From a virus, in IMG/VR virus record IMGVR_UViG_3300032053_000032, positions 1 to 64,000 of that record: 64,000 bases of DNA. One strand, given 5' to 3'. This document shows positions 42,072 through 49,879 of the stretch, one piece after another (the stretch's first letter is position 1; each line of letters opens with the position of its first letter). Position numbers and translations under genes: made by a program. The notes beneath the pieces were generated by a model. It was not told the origin of the DNA. It did not search any database and was given only the letters and a program-made list of their open reading frames with translations.

Positions 42072-43444
42072 CCGTCGTTCGTCTCGTCGATGGAGATAAA
42101 CTTTCCCCACTCGCACGGGTGCTGCTGATACGGGCCGACCAAGAGCCAGATGACGGAGGCCCACGGCGGTGGCTCGGCGGGTGCTGGACCCTGCCCATCG
42201 GTCACGATGATGATCACGTCTGGCCGCGGATTCTCGGTATCATCGGGCGGCAACCCAGCCAGGTACTCGAAGACGGGGCAGAAGTCCGTCCCGCCACCAC
42301 CCTTGAGCTGCGCGGCAGCTTCCTGCCAGGAAGCCGCGCGTACCGCGGTGTGAACCGTGGCGTCGCAGGTCAGGAATGCCACGGACGCGTTCAGCACGGC
42401 GAGCACCCCCGACGCTTCCGCCATCGCGCGGTTCAGCTCGGCAACGCCCATCGACCCAGACGTGTCGACCACGAACGCAACGTTCGGCACGAACTCGTAG
42501 AAGCCGGCGAGGCGAGGCTTCCCTGGTCCGAAACCGAGCCCTGCCTGGCGCACCGACGTGCGCCGGTAGGTGTAGTCCACCACCCCTGCACGCTGCACGA
42601 GCCCGCGGATCGAGTGAGCCAGCTCCTGCTCCCAGGAGATCTTGGGTGGCTTCAACTCAGCGTCCGCCCACCGCTGAAGTCCTGCCGGAACGTCTCCGCG
42701 ACCCTTGCTGGCTTCCTCGCGGATCGCTTCGGCTGTCTCGCGGCGGATCCGGCGGATCTCGGGTTCTGACTTCCCTACCTGACGGCCAGTCGAGTCCTTG
42801 GCGTCCTCATCCGGCTCGCCAGGCACCGCCTGCCCACCGCCGGACCCGCACCACCCGGTTCCCGCGCCGGGCTTGGCGCCCATCTCAGCGGCCTTCTCAC
42901 CAGCCTTCTGAGCTTCCCCCTTTTCCCGCCCAGAGCCATTCCCAGACTGGTCTGGAGTTGACCCCCTGCCGAGCGCGGCCAGGCGGTTGTAGTAGTCCTC
43001 CGCGATGGATCCGGGCTTGAAGCCGAGCGTCTGAGGGAGCACCGGCGGGCTGGCCTTGGGCGCGCGGAACTCGCGGTCCTTGGCGTCTGGACCGTAATCG
43101 CCGGGCTGCTCGGGCTTGATGAGCACCAGGTCGTCGTTGATCTCCATGTCGTGCGCGATGTTCCAGAGGCGGTGTTCCCCGGCGTGCTTCTCGCAGCGGG
43201 TGAACGACTCGCGGAGCGGATGCATGACCTCGTGGCAGAGAACCCAGGCGATCTCGCCCACGGTCCACCTCTCGATGGCCACCGGATCGTAGAGCGCGAC
43301 CATTCGCGGCGTGATCCCGATGGTGCCCAGTTCCGGCTGCTCCCGGAACACCATCGAGTTGAGCGCGCGCCGGAAGTAGGGCAGCTTCTGCTTGGCGATG
43401 TGCCGGCCGGCCATCAGCTTCGCACGCGGGGTGAGGGTGGGCAT
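42068..43444 (-). CDS. Metallopeptidase-like and VWA-domain protein (MoxR partner)
   Basis: This 458-residue protein has AAGGAG in the end of the upstream gene. Residues ~1-130 form a zincin-like domain with HEVMH (71-75) and NIAHDMEIND nearby; ~150-250 is a charged linker; ~315-455 is a von Willebrand A domain with the MIDAS start VDTSGSMG. This is the DUF2201 architecture. The MoxR ATPase is two genes upstream, and MoxR/VWA pairs act as chaperones that insert or remodel cofactors or complexes. The phage target is unknown. Confidence 0.8.
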   Translation of the reverse strand: MPTLTPRAKLMAGRHIAKQKLPYFRRALNSMVFREQPELGTIGITPRMVALYDPVAIERWTVGEIAWVLCHEVMHPLRESFTRCEKHAGEHRLWNIAHDMEINDDLVLIKPEQPGDYGPDAKDREFRAPKASPPVLPQTLGFKPGSIAEDYYNRLAALGRGSTPDQSGNGSGREKGEAQKAGEKAAEMGAKPGAGTGWCGSGGGQAVPGEPDEDAKDSTGRQVGKSEPEIRRIRRETAEAIREEASKGRGDVPAGLQRWADAELKPPKISWEQELAHSIRGLVQRAGVVDYTYRRTSVRQAGLGFGPGKPRLAGFYEFVPNVAFVVDTSGSMGVAELNRAMAEASGVLAVLNASVAFLTCDATVHTAVRAASWQEAAAQLKGGGGTDFCPVFEYLAGLPPDDTENPRPDVIIIVTDGQGPAPAEPPPWASVIWLLVGPYQQHPCEWGKFISIDETNDG

Positions 43445-43448
43445 CGGG

Positions 43449-43595
43449 CTACTCCTTGCCGTACACGACGGCGGCCTTGAATGCGTAGAAGAACTCGGTA
43501 TCGGTCCCTTCGGTCACCTCGGCGCGTACCTGCTCGATGGTGAAACCGTAGGCGAGAAGGTTAGCGATCCGGCGGATGGTCGAGTTCGTTTCCAT
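43449..43595 (-). CDS. Small leaderless-transcript protein (METNS start, copy 1)
   Basis: This 48-residue protein starts METNS, identical at DNA level over its promoter and first codons to the gene at 50773. The body is helical (VEQ-type acidic) and unrelated to that gene. The ATG is 7 nt after a -10 box with no ribosome-binding site. Its own stop region provides AAGGAG for the VWA gene, so the two are coupled. Confidence 0.65.
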   Translation of the reverse strand: METNSTIRRIANLLAYGFTIEQVRAEVTEGTDTEFFYAFKAAVVYGKE

Positions 43596-43602
43596 GAGAA
43601 GC

Positions 43603-43631
43603 AGTATGCTCGCTTTCCGCGTTGTATGCAA
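43603..43631 (-). promoter_or_regulatory. Early promoter, GAAAGCG family
   Basis: On the minus strand: TTGCAT (43631-43626), 17-nt spacer ending GCGGAAAGCGAG, CATACT (43608-43603), then 7 nt to ATG. A second GCGGAAAGCG arm lies inverted at 43642-43651, so the -35 box is enclosed by an inverted repeat that could bind a regulator. GCAAAATAGTT lies just upstream as a possible UP-element. Confidence 0.75.
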
Positions 43632-43655
43632 CAACTATTTTGCGGAAAGCGACGA

Positions 43656-44876
43656 TTAGCGACGTGACCGAGGCTGGAGGCCGGTCGCCTTGACGAACGG
43701 CTGCATCTTGGCGAGCACCGGCCGGGCTTCCGGGATTTGCGACAGCTCGCTATCGATGAGCGTTCCCATCGGGCGGATGCAGAGGTCAGCCATCTCGCCG
43801 ACCACCTCCCCGAGGATGCCCCAGAGGACCGTCGCGCGCGCCTTCCGCTTGTCGAGCTTCCGGTCTTCGAGGATGGTGGCGCACGCGTTGAGCGTGACCT
43901 CGGTGCGGTCGATGCGGTCCGGGTCGTGCGACCACTTCGTCACGCGGTCCATGACGTCGAGCGGGTTCGGCAGGTCGACCTTTTCGCGGTACTCGAACAG
44001 CTCCGAAGCTGCGCCGGCCCCCACAAACGACGCAACGAACTCCTCCGCATCGCCGACTTCGAGCCCGTTCACCTCACCGGAGGACAGCGCGCGGGCTGCA
44101 TTCTCCCAGGAGCGCGGAGAGCACCACGCGCGGCCGGCCTTCCCGTCTCCGAGCTTGGGCACCTTCAGGAGCGCGTCGGGCACGGCCTTGATGTAGCCGG
44201 CGACCACCGCGCGCGCCTTCGCCCACGGGCTGCCCCAGTTCTCCATCACCCGAGCTTCTTCAGAAGCTGCCGATCCAAGCACGACTTCGGTGTGACGGTC
44301 GGCACCGGACCCGAGGAGCCAGGACGTCCACTCGCCGACGTCCGGCCGGTTGTCCTGAAGCCAGGGCAGGTGCCCCATGCGGTTCGCGACCGGGGCAGGC
44401 AGCTCGCTTCCACCCGCGGACAGCTCCGGCGGGTTGGCTGCTCCGAAGATGCGGACGCGCCGCCCGAGGAAGTGCGCGCCGATCCGCTTCTCGTGGATGA
44501 GCCCCATCAGCGCGGGACGAAGCGCAGCGGGCGCCGTGTTCGTCTCGTCCACGAAGACGATGCCCACCGGAACTCCCTGGGCATCAAGCAGGTTGTCGGT
44601 CCACTCCGGGGGTGGGTAGGTGAGGATCATGCGGTCCACGATCTTGCCGTCCGGGTACTTGAACGGGCGGATCTCGGGCACCGGCGTCACGCCGAATGCG
44701 CCCTCCTGGCGCTCACCTGGCGACAGCACCTCGACGTACAGCCCAGTCTCCCGGCCGAGCTGGAGGATCGCTTCGGTCTTCCCGACACCGGGAACGTCCC
44801 AGAGCAGCATGGGAAGGCCCCAGCCGCGGCTGGTGGGCGTGAAGAGTGCGGCGCGGAGAATATCGAGGCGGCTCAT
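43656..44876 (-). CDS. MoxR-type AAA+ ATPase
   Basis: The start at 44876 was chosen for CAGGAG upstream; in-frame codons beyond it read through a structured non-coding stretch. This 406-residue protein has Walker A DVPGVGKT (27-34), Walker B IVFVDE (106-111), and FGAANPP (sensor 1). MoxR ATPases work with VWA proteins as chaperones or metal-insertion machines; the partner is at 42068-43444. Late in the sequence is a helical lid. Confidence 0.85.
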   Translation of the reverse strand: MSRLDILRAALFTPTSRGWGLPMLLWDVPGVGKTEAILQLGRETGLYVEVLSPGERQEGAFGVTPVPEIRPFKYPDGKIVDRMILTYPPPEWTDNLLDAQGVPVGIVFVDETNTAPAALRPALMGLIHEKRIGAHFLGRRVRIFGAANPPELSAGGSELPAPVANRMGHLPWLQDNRPDVGEWTSWLLGSGADRHTEVVLGSAASEEARVMENWGSPWAKARAVVAGYIKAVPDALLKVPKLGDGKAGRAWCSPRSWENAARALSSGEVNGLEVGDAEEFVASFVGAGAASELFEYREKVDLPNPLDVMDRVTKWSHDPDRIDRTEVTLNACATILEDRKLDKRKARATVLWGILGEVVGEMADLCIRPMGTLIDSELSQIPEARPVLAKMQPFVKATGLQPRSRR

Positions 44877-44914
44877 GTAATTGGCTCCTGGTAGAGGTCT
44901 TGGGCAAAGCGTCC

Positions 44915-45028
44915 CGCTCGTGCCCGGCGCAACGTGGTCCTGGTGTTCTGGAAGGCTTTTGTATCGCCTTGCCGAACCTGGGCCTCCGTTACGGGCCGAG
45001 GTGGGAGCCGTTGCGCCGGGCACGAGCG
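44915..45028 (-). ncRNA. Possible structured RNA closed by a perfect 20-bp inverted repeat
   Basis: 44915-44934 and 45009-45028 are exact reverse complements (20 bp), with 74 nt between. The interior holds AAGGC/GCCTT and CCTC/GAGG hairpins. It lies between a zinc protein and the MoxR gene on the minus strand, where it might be a processed RNA, an attenuator-like leader or a recombination site. It has no T-run. The strand is assigned by the flanking genes. Confidence 0.5.
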
Positions 45029-45048
45029 AGGCGTTCCGCGCCAGTCTG

Positions 45049-45243
45049 TTACTCCTCGTCGATGCAGGCGAGGCAGGTCGCTCGGTGAGCGCGGACGGTG
45101 TCCGCGACGCACGCGGGGCACATCGGCGCTTCGCACCGGGGGCAGTACATGCCGCCGGAGTCATCTCCGCAGCCCGTGCAGATCTCCGGGTTGGTGTTTT
45201 CGTCAGTGCGGTCGTACTCCATCGCGTTCGTCTGATTGCTCAT
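45049..45243 (-). CDS. Small zinc-binding protein (leaderless transcript)
   Basis: This 64-residue protein has CTGC, CPRC, CPAC and CLAC pairs spaced as a B-box or RING-like double zinc site. The ATG is 7 nt after a -10 box. It probably mediates protein or nucleic-acid contacts. It is acidic at the N-terminus. Confidence 0.7.
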   Translation of the reverse strand: MSNQTNAMEYDRTDENTNPEICTGCGDDSGGMYCPRCEAPMCPACVADTVRAHRATCLACIDEE

Positions 45244-45250
45244 GTTTCTT

Positions 45251-45279
45251 ACTATGCTCGCTTTCCTCGGTTTGTGCAA
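45251..45279 (-). promoter_or_regulatory. Early promoter, GAAAGCG family
   Basis: On the minus strand: TTGCAC (45279-45274), 17-nt spacer ending GAGGAAAGCGAG, CATAGT (45256-45251), 7 nt, ATG. GCAAAATAGTT precedes the -35 box, as at 43.6 kb. Confidence 0.75.
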
Positions 45280-45324
45280 GAACTATTTTGCAGCTCAGCG
45301 TTTTATTTCAAGTGCCGTCGGTGA

Positions 45325-45564
45325 CTACTCGTGGCTGGTGTCGCCGTCGTCCTTGTGGTGCTCGCAGCTCGCGCACCAGACGATGCCCTCCAAGGTCCGC
45401 TTGAGGGACAGGCTGACGCACTCGGGGCACAGCACGTGCCCACACCCGACGCAAACCTTCGCTCCAGGCGTGAGCACGTAGCCGAGATCTTCCACGAACT
45501 CGACCACGGAAGTCCCGCAGGACTCGTCGAGCGGTGCGCCAGGGCAGTTGGAGTTCGAGGCCAC
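45325..45564 (-). CDS. Small zinc-ribbon protein
   Basis: This 79-residue protein has a GTG start. CVGC, CPEC and CASC pairs form one or two zinc sites. A longer alternative reading in another frame was rejected because it destroys the Cys pattern. The family resembles other phage small zinc proteins nearby. The function is unknown. Confidence 0.65.
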   Translation of the reverse strand: MASNSNCPGAPLDESCGTSVVEFVEDLGYVLTPGAKVCVGCGHVLCPECVSLSLKRTLEGIVWCASCEHHKDDGDTSHE

Positions 45565-45601
45565 TAGTACTCGCCCTTGGCATCAAAGTGCGCGTCATCA
45601 C

Positions 45602-45808
45602 TCACTTCTTCTCCGTTAGCGTGATCGTCAGATTGTGTGCAGTGTCCTTGGACAAGACATCAATTGCCCATGAAGTCGTCAGGGACTTATCTGCAATCGA
45701 AGGGTGATGTGCTCTGACCCAAGCGTGGATGGCTTCAACAATCTCACTCGAATCGAGTATGACCTTCACAGGCAACTCCTCTGGCATTTCCCGATACGGG
45801 TTTGTCAT
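45602..45808 (-). CDS. Unknown 68-residue protein
   Basis: GAGGT lies upstream of the ATG. Acidic N-terminus, a helix (SEIVEAIHAWVRAHH) and a beta strand with NLTITLTEKK. Codons are more A/T-rich than those of neighbours, hinting at later acquisition. No family recognised. Confidence 0.55.
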   Translation of the reverse strand: MTNPYREMPEELPVKVILDSSEIVEAIHAWVRAHHPSIADKSLTTSWAIDVLSKDTAHNLTITLTEKK

Positions 45809-45820
45809 AAATACCTCACA

Positions 45821-45849
45821 GGCGGCTCGTCGTGAGAATCGAACTCACG
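45821..45849 (-). other. tRNA 3'-end-like T-arm (remnant or att-like site)
   Basis: On the minus strand, GTGAG-TTCGATT-CTCAC is a perfect T-arm with a consensus loop, followed by GACGAGC that could be the 3' half of an acceptor stem. No matching 5' acceptor, D-arm or anticodon arm was found upstream. Temperate phages often carry such 3' tRNA ends as attachment cores, but no integrase is visible here. The remaining ~120 bp up to 45962 contain no other feature I could support. Confidence 0.35.
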
Positions 45850-45962
45850 TAATTCCCAGAGTCTGATGTCCAACGGAGTTCGCCGTGCGTCGCGATCTCG
45901 TTAGCTACCTTCCTTAACCAGTTCGGCATACTGCAAGCGTGGGAGGTGCCGTAACAACTAGG

Positions 45963-46646
45963 TTAAACGCCGCGCTTTTTCAGCACACCGACGTGTTTAG
46001 CCACGCCGGCAGCACCCGAGATCGCGAACAGCACCTCCATGTCCGCCTCCAGATCTGCCAGTCGCTGGCCGCCCGCGTCGAAGACGGCCTGGATCCGGTT
46101 CAAAGTCTCGCGCCGAACGACCACAGCCAGCGTCATGTCCGACGCGATCTGCACCGCCCAGCGAGGCGCGTAGGTGCCGGCCGGGCGGACGTACACCTCC
46201 ATCTGCCGCGGCCCATGGATCGCTGCTTGGCGCTGTTTCCGAAGCGGCGGGTAGACGACGCCCGCCATCCCGTGGCCGTCGATCTGAACATAGCGCCGAA
46301 CCTCGTAGCTAGTCTCGATCCGGTCGACGTTGCTTCGCTGGATCGAAGCCGTCCCGTTACCCGCTGACACGAGTCCAGCCACGGCCATCTCCTTGCGCAC
46401 CCGTTCCTGCCCAGACTTCATCTGCCGACGCTGGCAGTGGCCCTCGACGACGTCTGACCCCTGGTGGCGGTAGAGATCCCGCGTTGCGCCACCGCACCAT
46501 GGGCACTTCACCACGCCTTCCAAGCGGGATCTCTCGGCTTTAGCCGCGCGAGCGACCGCGACGCGCTCGACCATCGCGTCTCGCTTCTGGAGCAAGTTGT
46601 CGATGGACACCGACGGGACCAGCGACTCGTTCACGGGAGTAGTCAT
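45963..46646 (-). CDS. Unknown protein with a zinc-like Cys cluster
   Basis: The start at the TGATG overlap with the upstream gene gives 227 residues. CPWCGGATRDLYRHQGSDVV with a later HC suggests a zinc site at residues ~50-75. The C-terminal part is alpha/beta. It lies directly behind a cyclotransferase-fold gene and may act in the same process. No family recognised. Confidence 0.6.
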   Translation of the reverse strand: MTTPVNESLVPSVSIDNLLQKRDAMVERVAVARAAKAERSRLEGVVKCPWCGGATRDLYRHQGSDVVEGHCQRRQMKSGQERVRKEMAVAGLVSAGNGTASIQRSNVDRIETSYEVRRYVQIDGHGMAGVVYPPLRKQRQAAIHGPRQMEVYVRPAGTYAPRWAVQIASDMTLAVVVRRETLNRIQAVFDAGGQRLADLEADMEVLFAISGAAGVAKHVGVLKKRGV

Positions 46647-47272
46647 CAGCGGGCCTTCCTGCGCGCTTTCGTGATCATGAGATCGGACGGCACGCTGCGC
46701 ACGGGGTTGAGGTAGTTCGTCTCGCGCGCCAGCGCCTCGCCGCGGTGGCCTGCCCAGGTGTCCGCCCACGAGGCCAGCATCGAGGCGCGGGTGGCGGCTG
46801 CTTGCTTGTCGGCGTGCATCTGGCGCGCGGCCGACTGGCGGATCGCATCGTCGAGAGGAGCAAGCGCCCACCCCATCGCGAGGTAAGCGCGGGCGATCTG
46901 TCGAAGGTAGCCGTTCGTCGGCGCGCCGTAGGCGAAGGGCGTCACCTGCCGGTAGACGTGCGCCTTGACGGCCTTCCCGCTCGGAACGAACACCGGGAAC
47001 ACGTCACGTGCGTACGTCCACGGCGCACCTTCGTAGCCGTCTAGCTTGGCAAGGTCTGCGCTGCTGACTTCCCACACGAGCCCGCGCACGACGTCGTTGC
47101 GGCTGGCTGCCTCCACCGTGGCAACCGTCGAGCCCCAGCTGCGCGAGTAGCCGGCGAACAGAAGCCGCTGCCCGCGCAGCTCGGCTGGAGCCACGAGGTC
47201 GGAGGATGGGCAGCGGTGCGCCATCTGCGCTGCGTCCATGTTCGACCCGAACGCGAAGACGAGCTGGCTCAC
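46646..47272 (-). CDS. Gamma-glutamylcyclotransferase-fold protein, copy 1
   Basis: This 208-residue protein has a GTG start overlapping the upstream stop. LVFAFGSNM is the substrate-loop signature of the GGCT/AIG2 fold, and LAKLDGYEG carries the catalytic Glu (E81) in the usual LDxxEG context. The extra ~80 C-terminal residues are helical and basic. GGCT enzymes cleave gamma-glutamyl amides to 5-oxoproline; with an amidoligase upstream, peptide-like modification and its removal are possible. Confidence 0.8.
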   Translation of the reverse strand: MSQLVFAFGSNMDAAQMAHRCPSSDLVAPAELRGQRLLFAGYSRSWGSTVATVEAASRNDVVRGLVWEVSSADLAKLDGYEGAPWTYARDVFPVFVPSGKAVKAHVYRQVTPFAYGAPTNGYLRQIARAYLAMGWALAPLDDAIRQSAARQMHADKQAAATRASMLASWADTWAGHRGEALARETNYLNPVRSVPSDLMITKARRKAR

Positions 47273-47460
47273 GTGCTACCTCCTGCGAACGCGGATGGGA
47301 TCCCGCTGGCCACCCGATCGCGATCAAGCTCGATTAGGCGCACCAGGTCGAGCTGTTCGACGAACACCCAACGATAGCCGCGGCCGGCCGCGTCCTTGTC
47401 GAGCGACTTCAGGAACGCCCATGTGAGCGGGTAGAAGTGCATGATCTTCATGTTGCTCAT
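47269..47460 (-). CDS. Unknown 63-residue protein
   Basis: The ATG lies inside the upstream stop (ATGA). The protein has MKIMHFYPLTWAFLKSLD and a charged helical end. It is co-translated with its neighbours. No family recognised. Confidence 0.55.
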   Translation of the reverse strand: MSNMKIMHFYPLTWAFLKSLDKDAAGRGYRWVFVEQLDLVRLIELDRDRVASGIPSAFAGGST

Positions 47461-47744
47461 CGACCCACCCGACGGATCGGCCGAGCGTTGAGCTGCGCAA
47501 CGATGAACTGCGCGAGCGCGACCCACTCGCCAGGGGTAGGTGCCCAGAGGCGCTGCCCTTCGTTGCCGCAGCAGCCATCGGCGCAGCGGTCATCGAAGAT
47601 GTTGACCAGCACGTCGACTTCGACGCGGAACGCCTTGGCCGTCATCAGCGACGCCTTCTGAGCCGCAGTCCACTGGATGCGGAGGACGTTGGCAGGCTGA
47701 AGGCTGAGGACTCGGCCGGCCGCTTGAATTTGCGTTTTGCTCAT
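47457..47744 (-). CDS. Unknown 95-residue protein (leaderless transcript)
   Basis: The ATG is 7 nt behind a -10 box of the GAAAGCG-type promoter. RCADGCCGNEG is a Cys cluster near residues 52-62. Starts MSKTQ, as the 45243 gene starts MSNQT, because the promoter and start segment are shared. The function is unknown. Confidence 0.6.
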   Translation of the reverse strand: MSKTQIQAAGRVLSLQPANVLRIQWTAAQKASLMTAKAFRVEVDVLVNIFDDRCADGCCGNEGQRLWAPTPGEWVALAQFIVAQLNARPIRRVGR

Positions 47745-47751
47745 GTTTCTT

Positions 47752-47780
47752 ACTATGGGCGCTTTCCGCGTTGTATGCAA
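47752..47780 (-). promoter_or_regulatory. Early promoter, GAAAGCG family
   Basis: On the minus strand: TTGCAT (47780-47775), 17-nt spacer ending GCGGAAAGCGCC, CATAGT (47757-47752), 7 nt, ATG. The segment GAAATCGCATTTTGCCCC just upstream is identical to that at 50.7 kb. Confidence 0.75.
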
Positions 47781-47835
47781 GGGGCAAAATGCGATTTCTT
47801 CGGAAATCGTACAAGCTACCGTAACTGCTAGCGTG

Positions 47836-48120
47836 CTAGGCGACCTCTTCCACGAGCTTCGCGCTGATCAACGAAGCGATGATGCGCTGACAGAGCACGT
47901 CCATCGCGGTCACGGCTCCCACCTTGCCGGCCGGTGTCTCGTCGGTGCGCTCCGACGACACGTCGATCAGAAGCCCGGTCTGCTGCATCACCCGATGAAG
48001 CAACGTGACGACATACTCGCCCAGCGTCTCACCAGGTGAGAAGTCCATCGCGCGCAGCGACTCGATGATCTGGCGCGCAGTCCCCTGGTGCAGTCGTCCG
48101 TCCGGCATCTTGATCCGCAT
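47836..48120 (-). CDS. Unknown 94-residue protein
   Basis: GGGAGG precedes the ATG. A basic N-terminus (MRIKMPDGRLHQG) is followed by helices. It is the last gene of the amidoligase operon before a promoter. No family recognised. Confidence 0.55.
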   Translation of the reverse strand: MRIKMPDGRLHQGTARQIIESLRAMDFSPGETLGEYVVTLLHRVMQQTGLLIDVSSERTDETPAGKVGAVTAMDVLCQRIIASLISAKLVEEVA

Positions 48121-48122
48121 GG

Positions 48123-48521
48123 CTAGTCCTCCCTGGTGTAGTCGATCGCGTTGTAGTGACTGGCGACGCCGTCGAGCCAGTCTCCCGTCGGAATCTCGAT
48201 GTTGCTCCACTTCCGATCGTGGCTCATCACGTACCCGAGGACGGTGGAGCCGTCCAGCAGGTGAATCAACTGACGGTGGTACAGGCTAGGAGCACCTTCC
48301 AGGCGATCGAGGCGCGCCAGGGTCTTGTCGTCCACCTGGTAGACTTCCCCGACGATGGGCACCCCGCGCCACGTCCAGGTGATGCAAGGGTACCCACCGA
48401 GGTGCCACATCTGCCAGGTGGGCTCCGTGCGCGCGTGACGCAAGAAGGTAGCGCCGGCCAGGTGGTAGTGGTTTCCCTGACCAGAGCGGAGCGTGCCGTA
48501 CACAAAGACTTCGGTGAGCAT
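48123..48521 (-). CDS. Gamma-glutamylcyclotransferase-fold protein, copy 2
   Basis: This 132-residue protein starts VFVYGTLRSGQGN, the AIG2/GGCT substrate loop, and has LDRLEGAPSLYHR with the catalytic Glu (E75). It is the short AIG2-like form and lies directly behind the amidoligase; such pairs are known in phages and were proposed to form and cut isopeptide-type bonds on proteins or small molecules. Confidence 0.85.
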   Translation of the reverse strand: MLTEVFVYGTLRSGQGNHYHLAGATFLRHARTEPTWQMWHLGGYPCITWTWRGVPIVGEVYQVDDKTLARLDRLEGAPSLYHRQLIHLLDGSTVLGYVMSHDRKWSNIEIPTGDWLDGVASHYNAIDYTRED

Positions 48522-48544
48522 CGCGATCTCCTGTCTTGGGCGGG

Positions 48545-49513
48545 TTAGCTGTTGTCGTCCGACGAGGCGGCCGCGATGACCGCTGCGGTGGCAAGCTGGA
48601 AGGACACGGAACCGCTGGAGGCCGCAGTGGCGACGGGCGCCGCGGTAAAGGCCGCCATCAGGTGGGTGCGCACGGTGCTGAACTCCTCACCCTTGCTGAA
48701 GCCGAGCTTGCTGACCAGGTACGTCATGCCCGCGCGGTCCGCCGTGATGGGCGTCGAGAGGGGGATGGAGGTCTTCCAGGTCTTGCAGCGAGCGACCATC
48801 GCGAGGCAGAGCTGGATGTACGCCTTGACTTTGCCAGCGTGAAGGGTCGAGTTGAAGAGGCGGAACTCCACGGTGCCCTTGGTCCAGACCGCGTGAAGGT
48901 TCAGGGCCTGGTAGCGGCTGCCATCGTAGTGCGTGGGGTAGTTCTCGACACGGCCGTACCAGGCGCGTGAGAGGCCGCGCGAATCCTTGGCGATGGTAGC
49001 GCGCTCCGAAGCAGGAGCGCGGCGCAGACGCTCGCAGAGGGTCTTGCCAAGCTTCTTGCAGTACTGTTCGCGACGGGGAAGGACCGCGAGCGACGTGAAG
49101 AGCAGATCCTGGTAGTAGTGCATGAGCGACGCGAGGTTGATGGTGTTCTGCGCCGTGAGCGACTCGGCGCCGACATGGACGTGGATGCCACACGACTCGT
49201 CAACCTGCGCGCCGCAAGCGCGAACGGCGCGAACAACCGCCTGAACCGTGTCGAGGTCGCTGTACACGAGGATGGGCGAGACGACTTCCGCGCCACCGTT
49301 ACAGGGAAGCGACCCGTCGCGCATCGACTTCCAGACGCGCCCGTCGGTGGCAGTAACGATCCAGGTATCGTAGCTATCGTGCGTGTGGGTGACGACGCCA
49401 CCGACGACCGACTGAACGGCCTCTGCAACAACCTGGCGGCTCTTGCCGAACGTTTCGACTTCGAGGCCAAAGCGGAAAGACTTCATCGACTCGGTCTGGT
49501 TCGCGGTGGTCAT
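48545..49513 (-). CDS. Amidoligase-family COOH-NH2 ligase
   Basis: This 322-residue protein has the Amidoligase_2 motifs: GLEVETFG (16-23), SCGIHVHVG (107-115), LNLHAVW (204-210), TKGTVEFRLF (211-220), and a helical C-terminus. The fold is that of the glutamine-synthetase-like ligases, which use ATP to join a carboxylate to an amine. The ATG follows TATAGT by 7 nt without a ribosome-binding site. It starts the accessory operon containing the GGCT genes. Confidence 0.9.
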   Translation of the reverse strand: MTTANQTESMKSFRFGLEVETFGKSRQVVAEAVQSVVGGVVTHTHDSYDTWIVTATDGRVWKSMRDGSLPCNGGAEVVSPILVYSDLDTVQAVVRAVRACGAQVDESCGIHVHVGAESLTAQNTINLASLMHYYQDLLFTSLAVLPRREQYCKKLGKTLCERLRRAPASERATIAKDSRGLSRAWYGRVENYPTHYDGSRYQALNLHAVWTKGTVEFRLFNSTLHAGKVKAYIQLCLAMVARCKTWKTSIPLSTPITADRAGMTYLVSKLGFSKGEEFSTVRTHLMAAFTAAPVATAASSGSVSFQLATAAVIAAASSDDNS

Positions 49514-49520
49514 GAGAGGT

Positions 49521-49538
49521 ACTATATGCGTATTCTGT
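49521..49538 (-). promoter_or_regulatory. Amidoligase promoter
   Basis: On the minus strand TATAGT (49526-49521) lies 7 nt before the ATG. TGGCACAGAATACGCA just upstream is nearly repeated before the divergent gene at 49956 (TGGCACAGAAAACGCATA). GG-N10-GC spacing also resembles a sigma-54 -24/-12 element; which factor is used is not known. Confidence 0.5.
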
Positions 49539-49789
49539 GCCAGTCGCGGTTTCTGCGGTCGCTTACGTGGTTTCGCACACTTAGCCGAATGACGTGCCCA
49601 AGCGAGTGCCGCAAATTGTCTCTAAGAGTTACGCCTACTTACGTGCAAATAGCTGAAATTGCAGGTAACGCGGAGACTGCAATTAGTGCATAGCTTGCCG
49701 TAAATTGTCACTTCGCGCTGAGCGAGCAAACGTATCCTTTATACGCGGTTTCTGCGGAACACGCGTACCCGGCTTTTGCGCTCGTAAGC

Positions 49790-49810
49790 GGCTAGTTTGA
49801 CTAGCCTTTT
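49790..49810 (+). terminator. Terminator-like hairpin inside the control region
   Basis: GGCTAG-TTTGA-CTAGCC followed by TTTT on the plus strand. No annotated plus-strand gene ends here, so it may close a short RNA or act as a leader attenuator for the 49956 operon. Confidence 0.6.
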
Positions 49811-49861
49811 GCTACCAGAAGCACCCCAGTGACTTCACCTACCTGTGACGCCAACGGCACA

Positions 49862-49879
49862 CGGTCAACATGTTGACCG
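49862..49879. promoter_or_regulatory. Perfect 18-bp palindrome, operator candidate
   Basis: CGGTCAACATGTTGACCG is its own reverse complement and lies 77 nt upstream of the 49956 start. Its dimer symmetry suits a repressor or activator operator. Confidence 0.6.

Noticed and set aside
44877-45164. N-terminal extension of the MoxR protein
   Set aside because: It would translate the inverted-repeat region into low-complexity sequence; the ATG at 44876 has CAGGAG and a proper MoxR beginning.
45838-45915. Complete tRNA gene on the minus strand
   Set aside because: A perfect T-arm with consensus loop is present, but no fitting acceptor 5' strand, D-arm or seven-base anticodon loop could be built, so only a tRNA-like remnant is reported.
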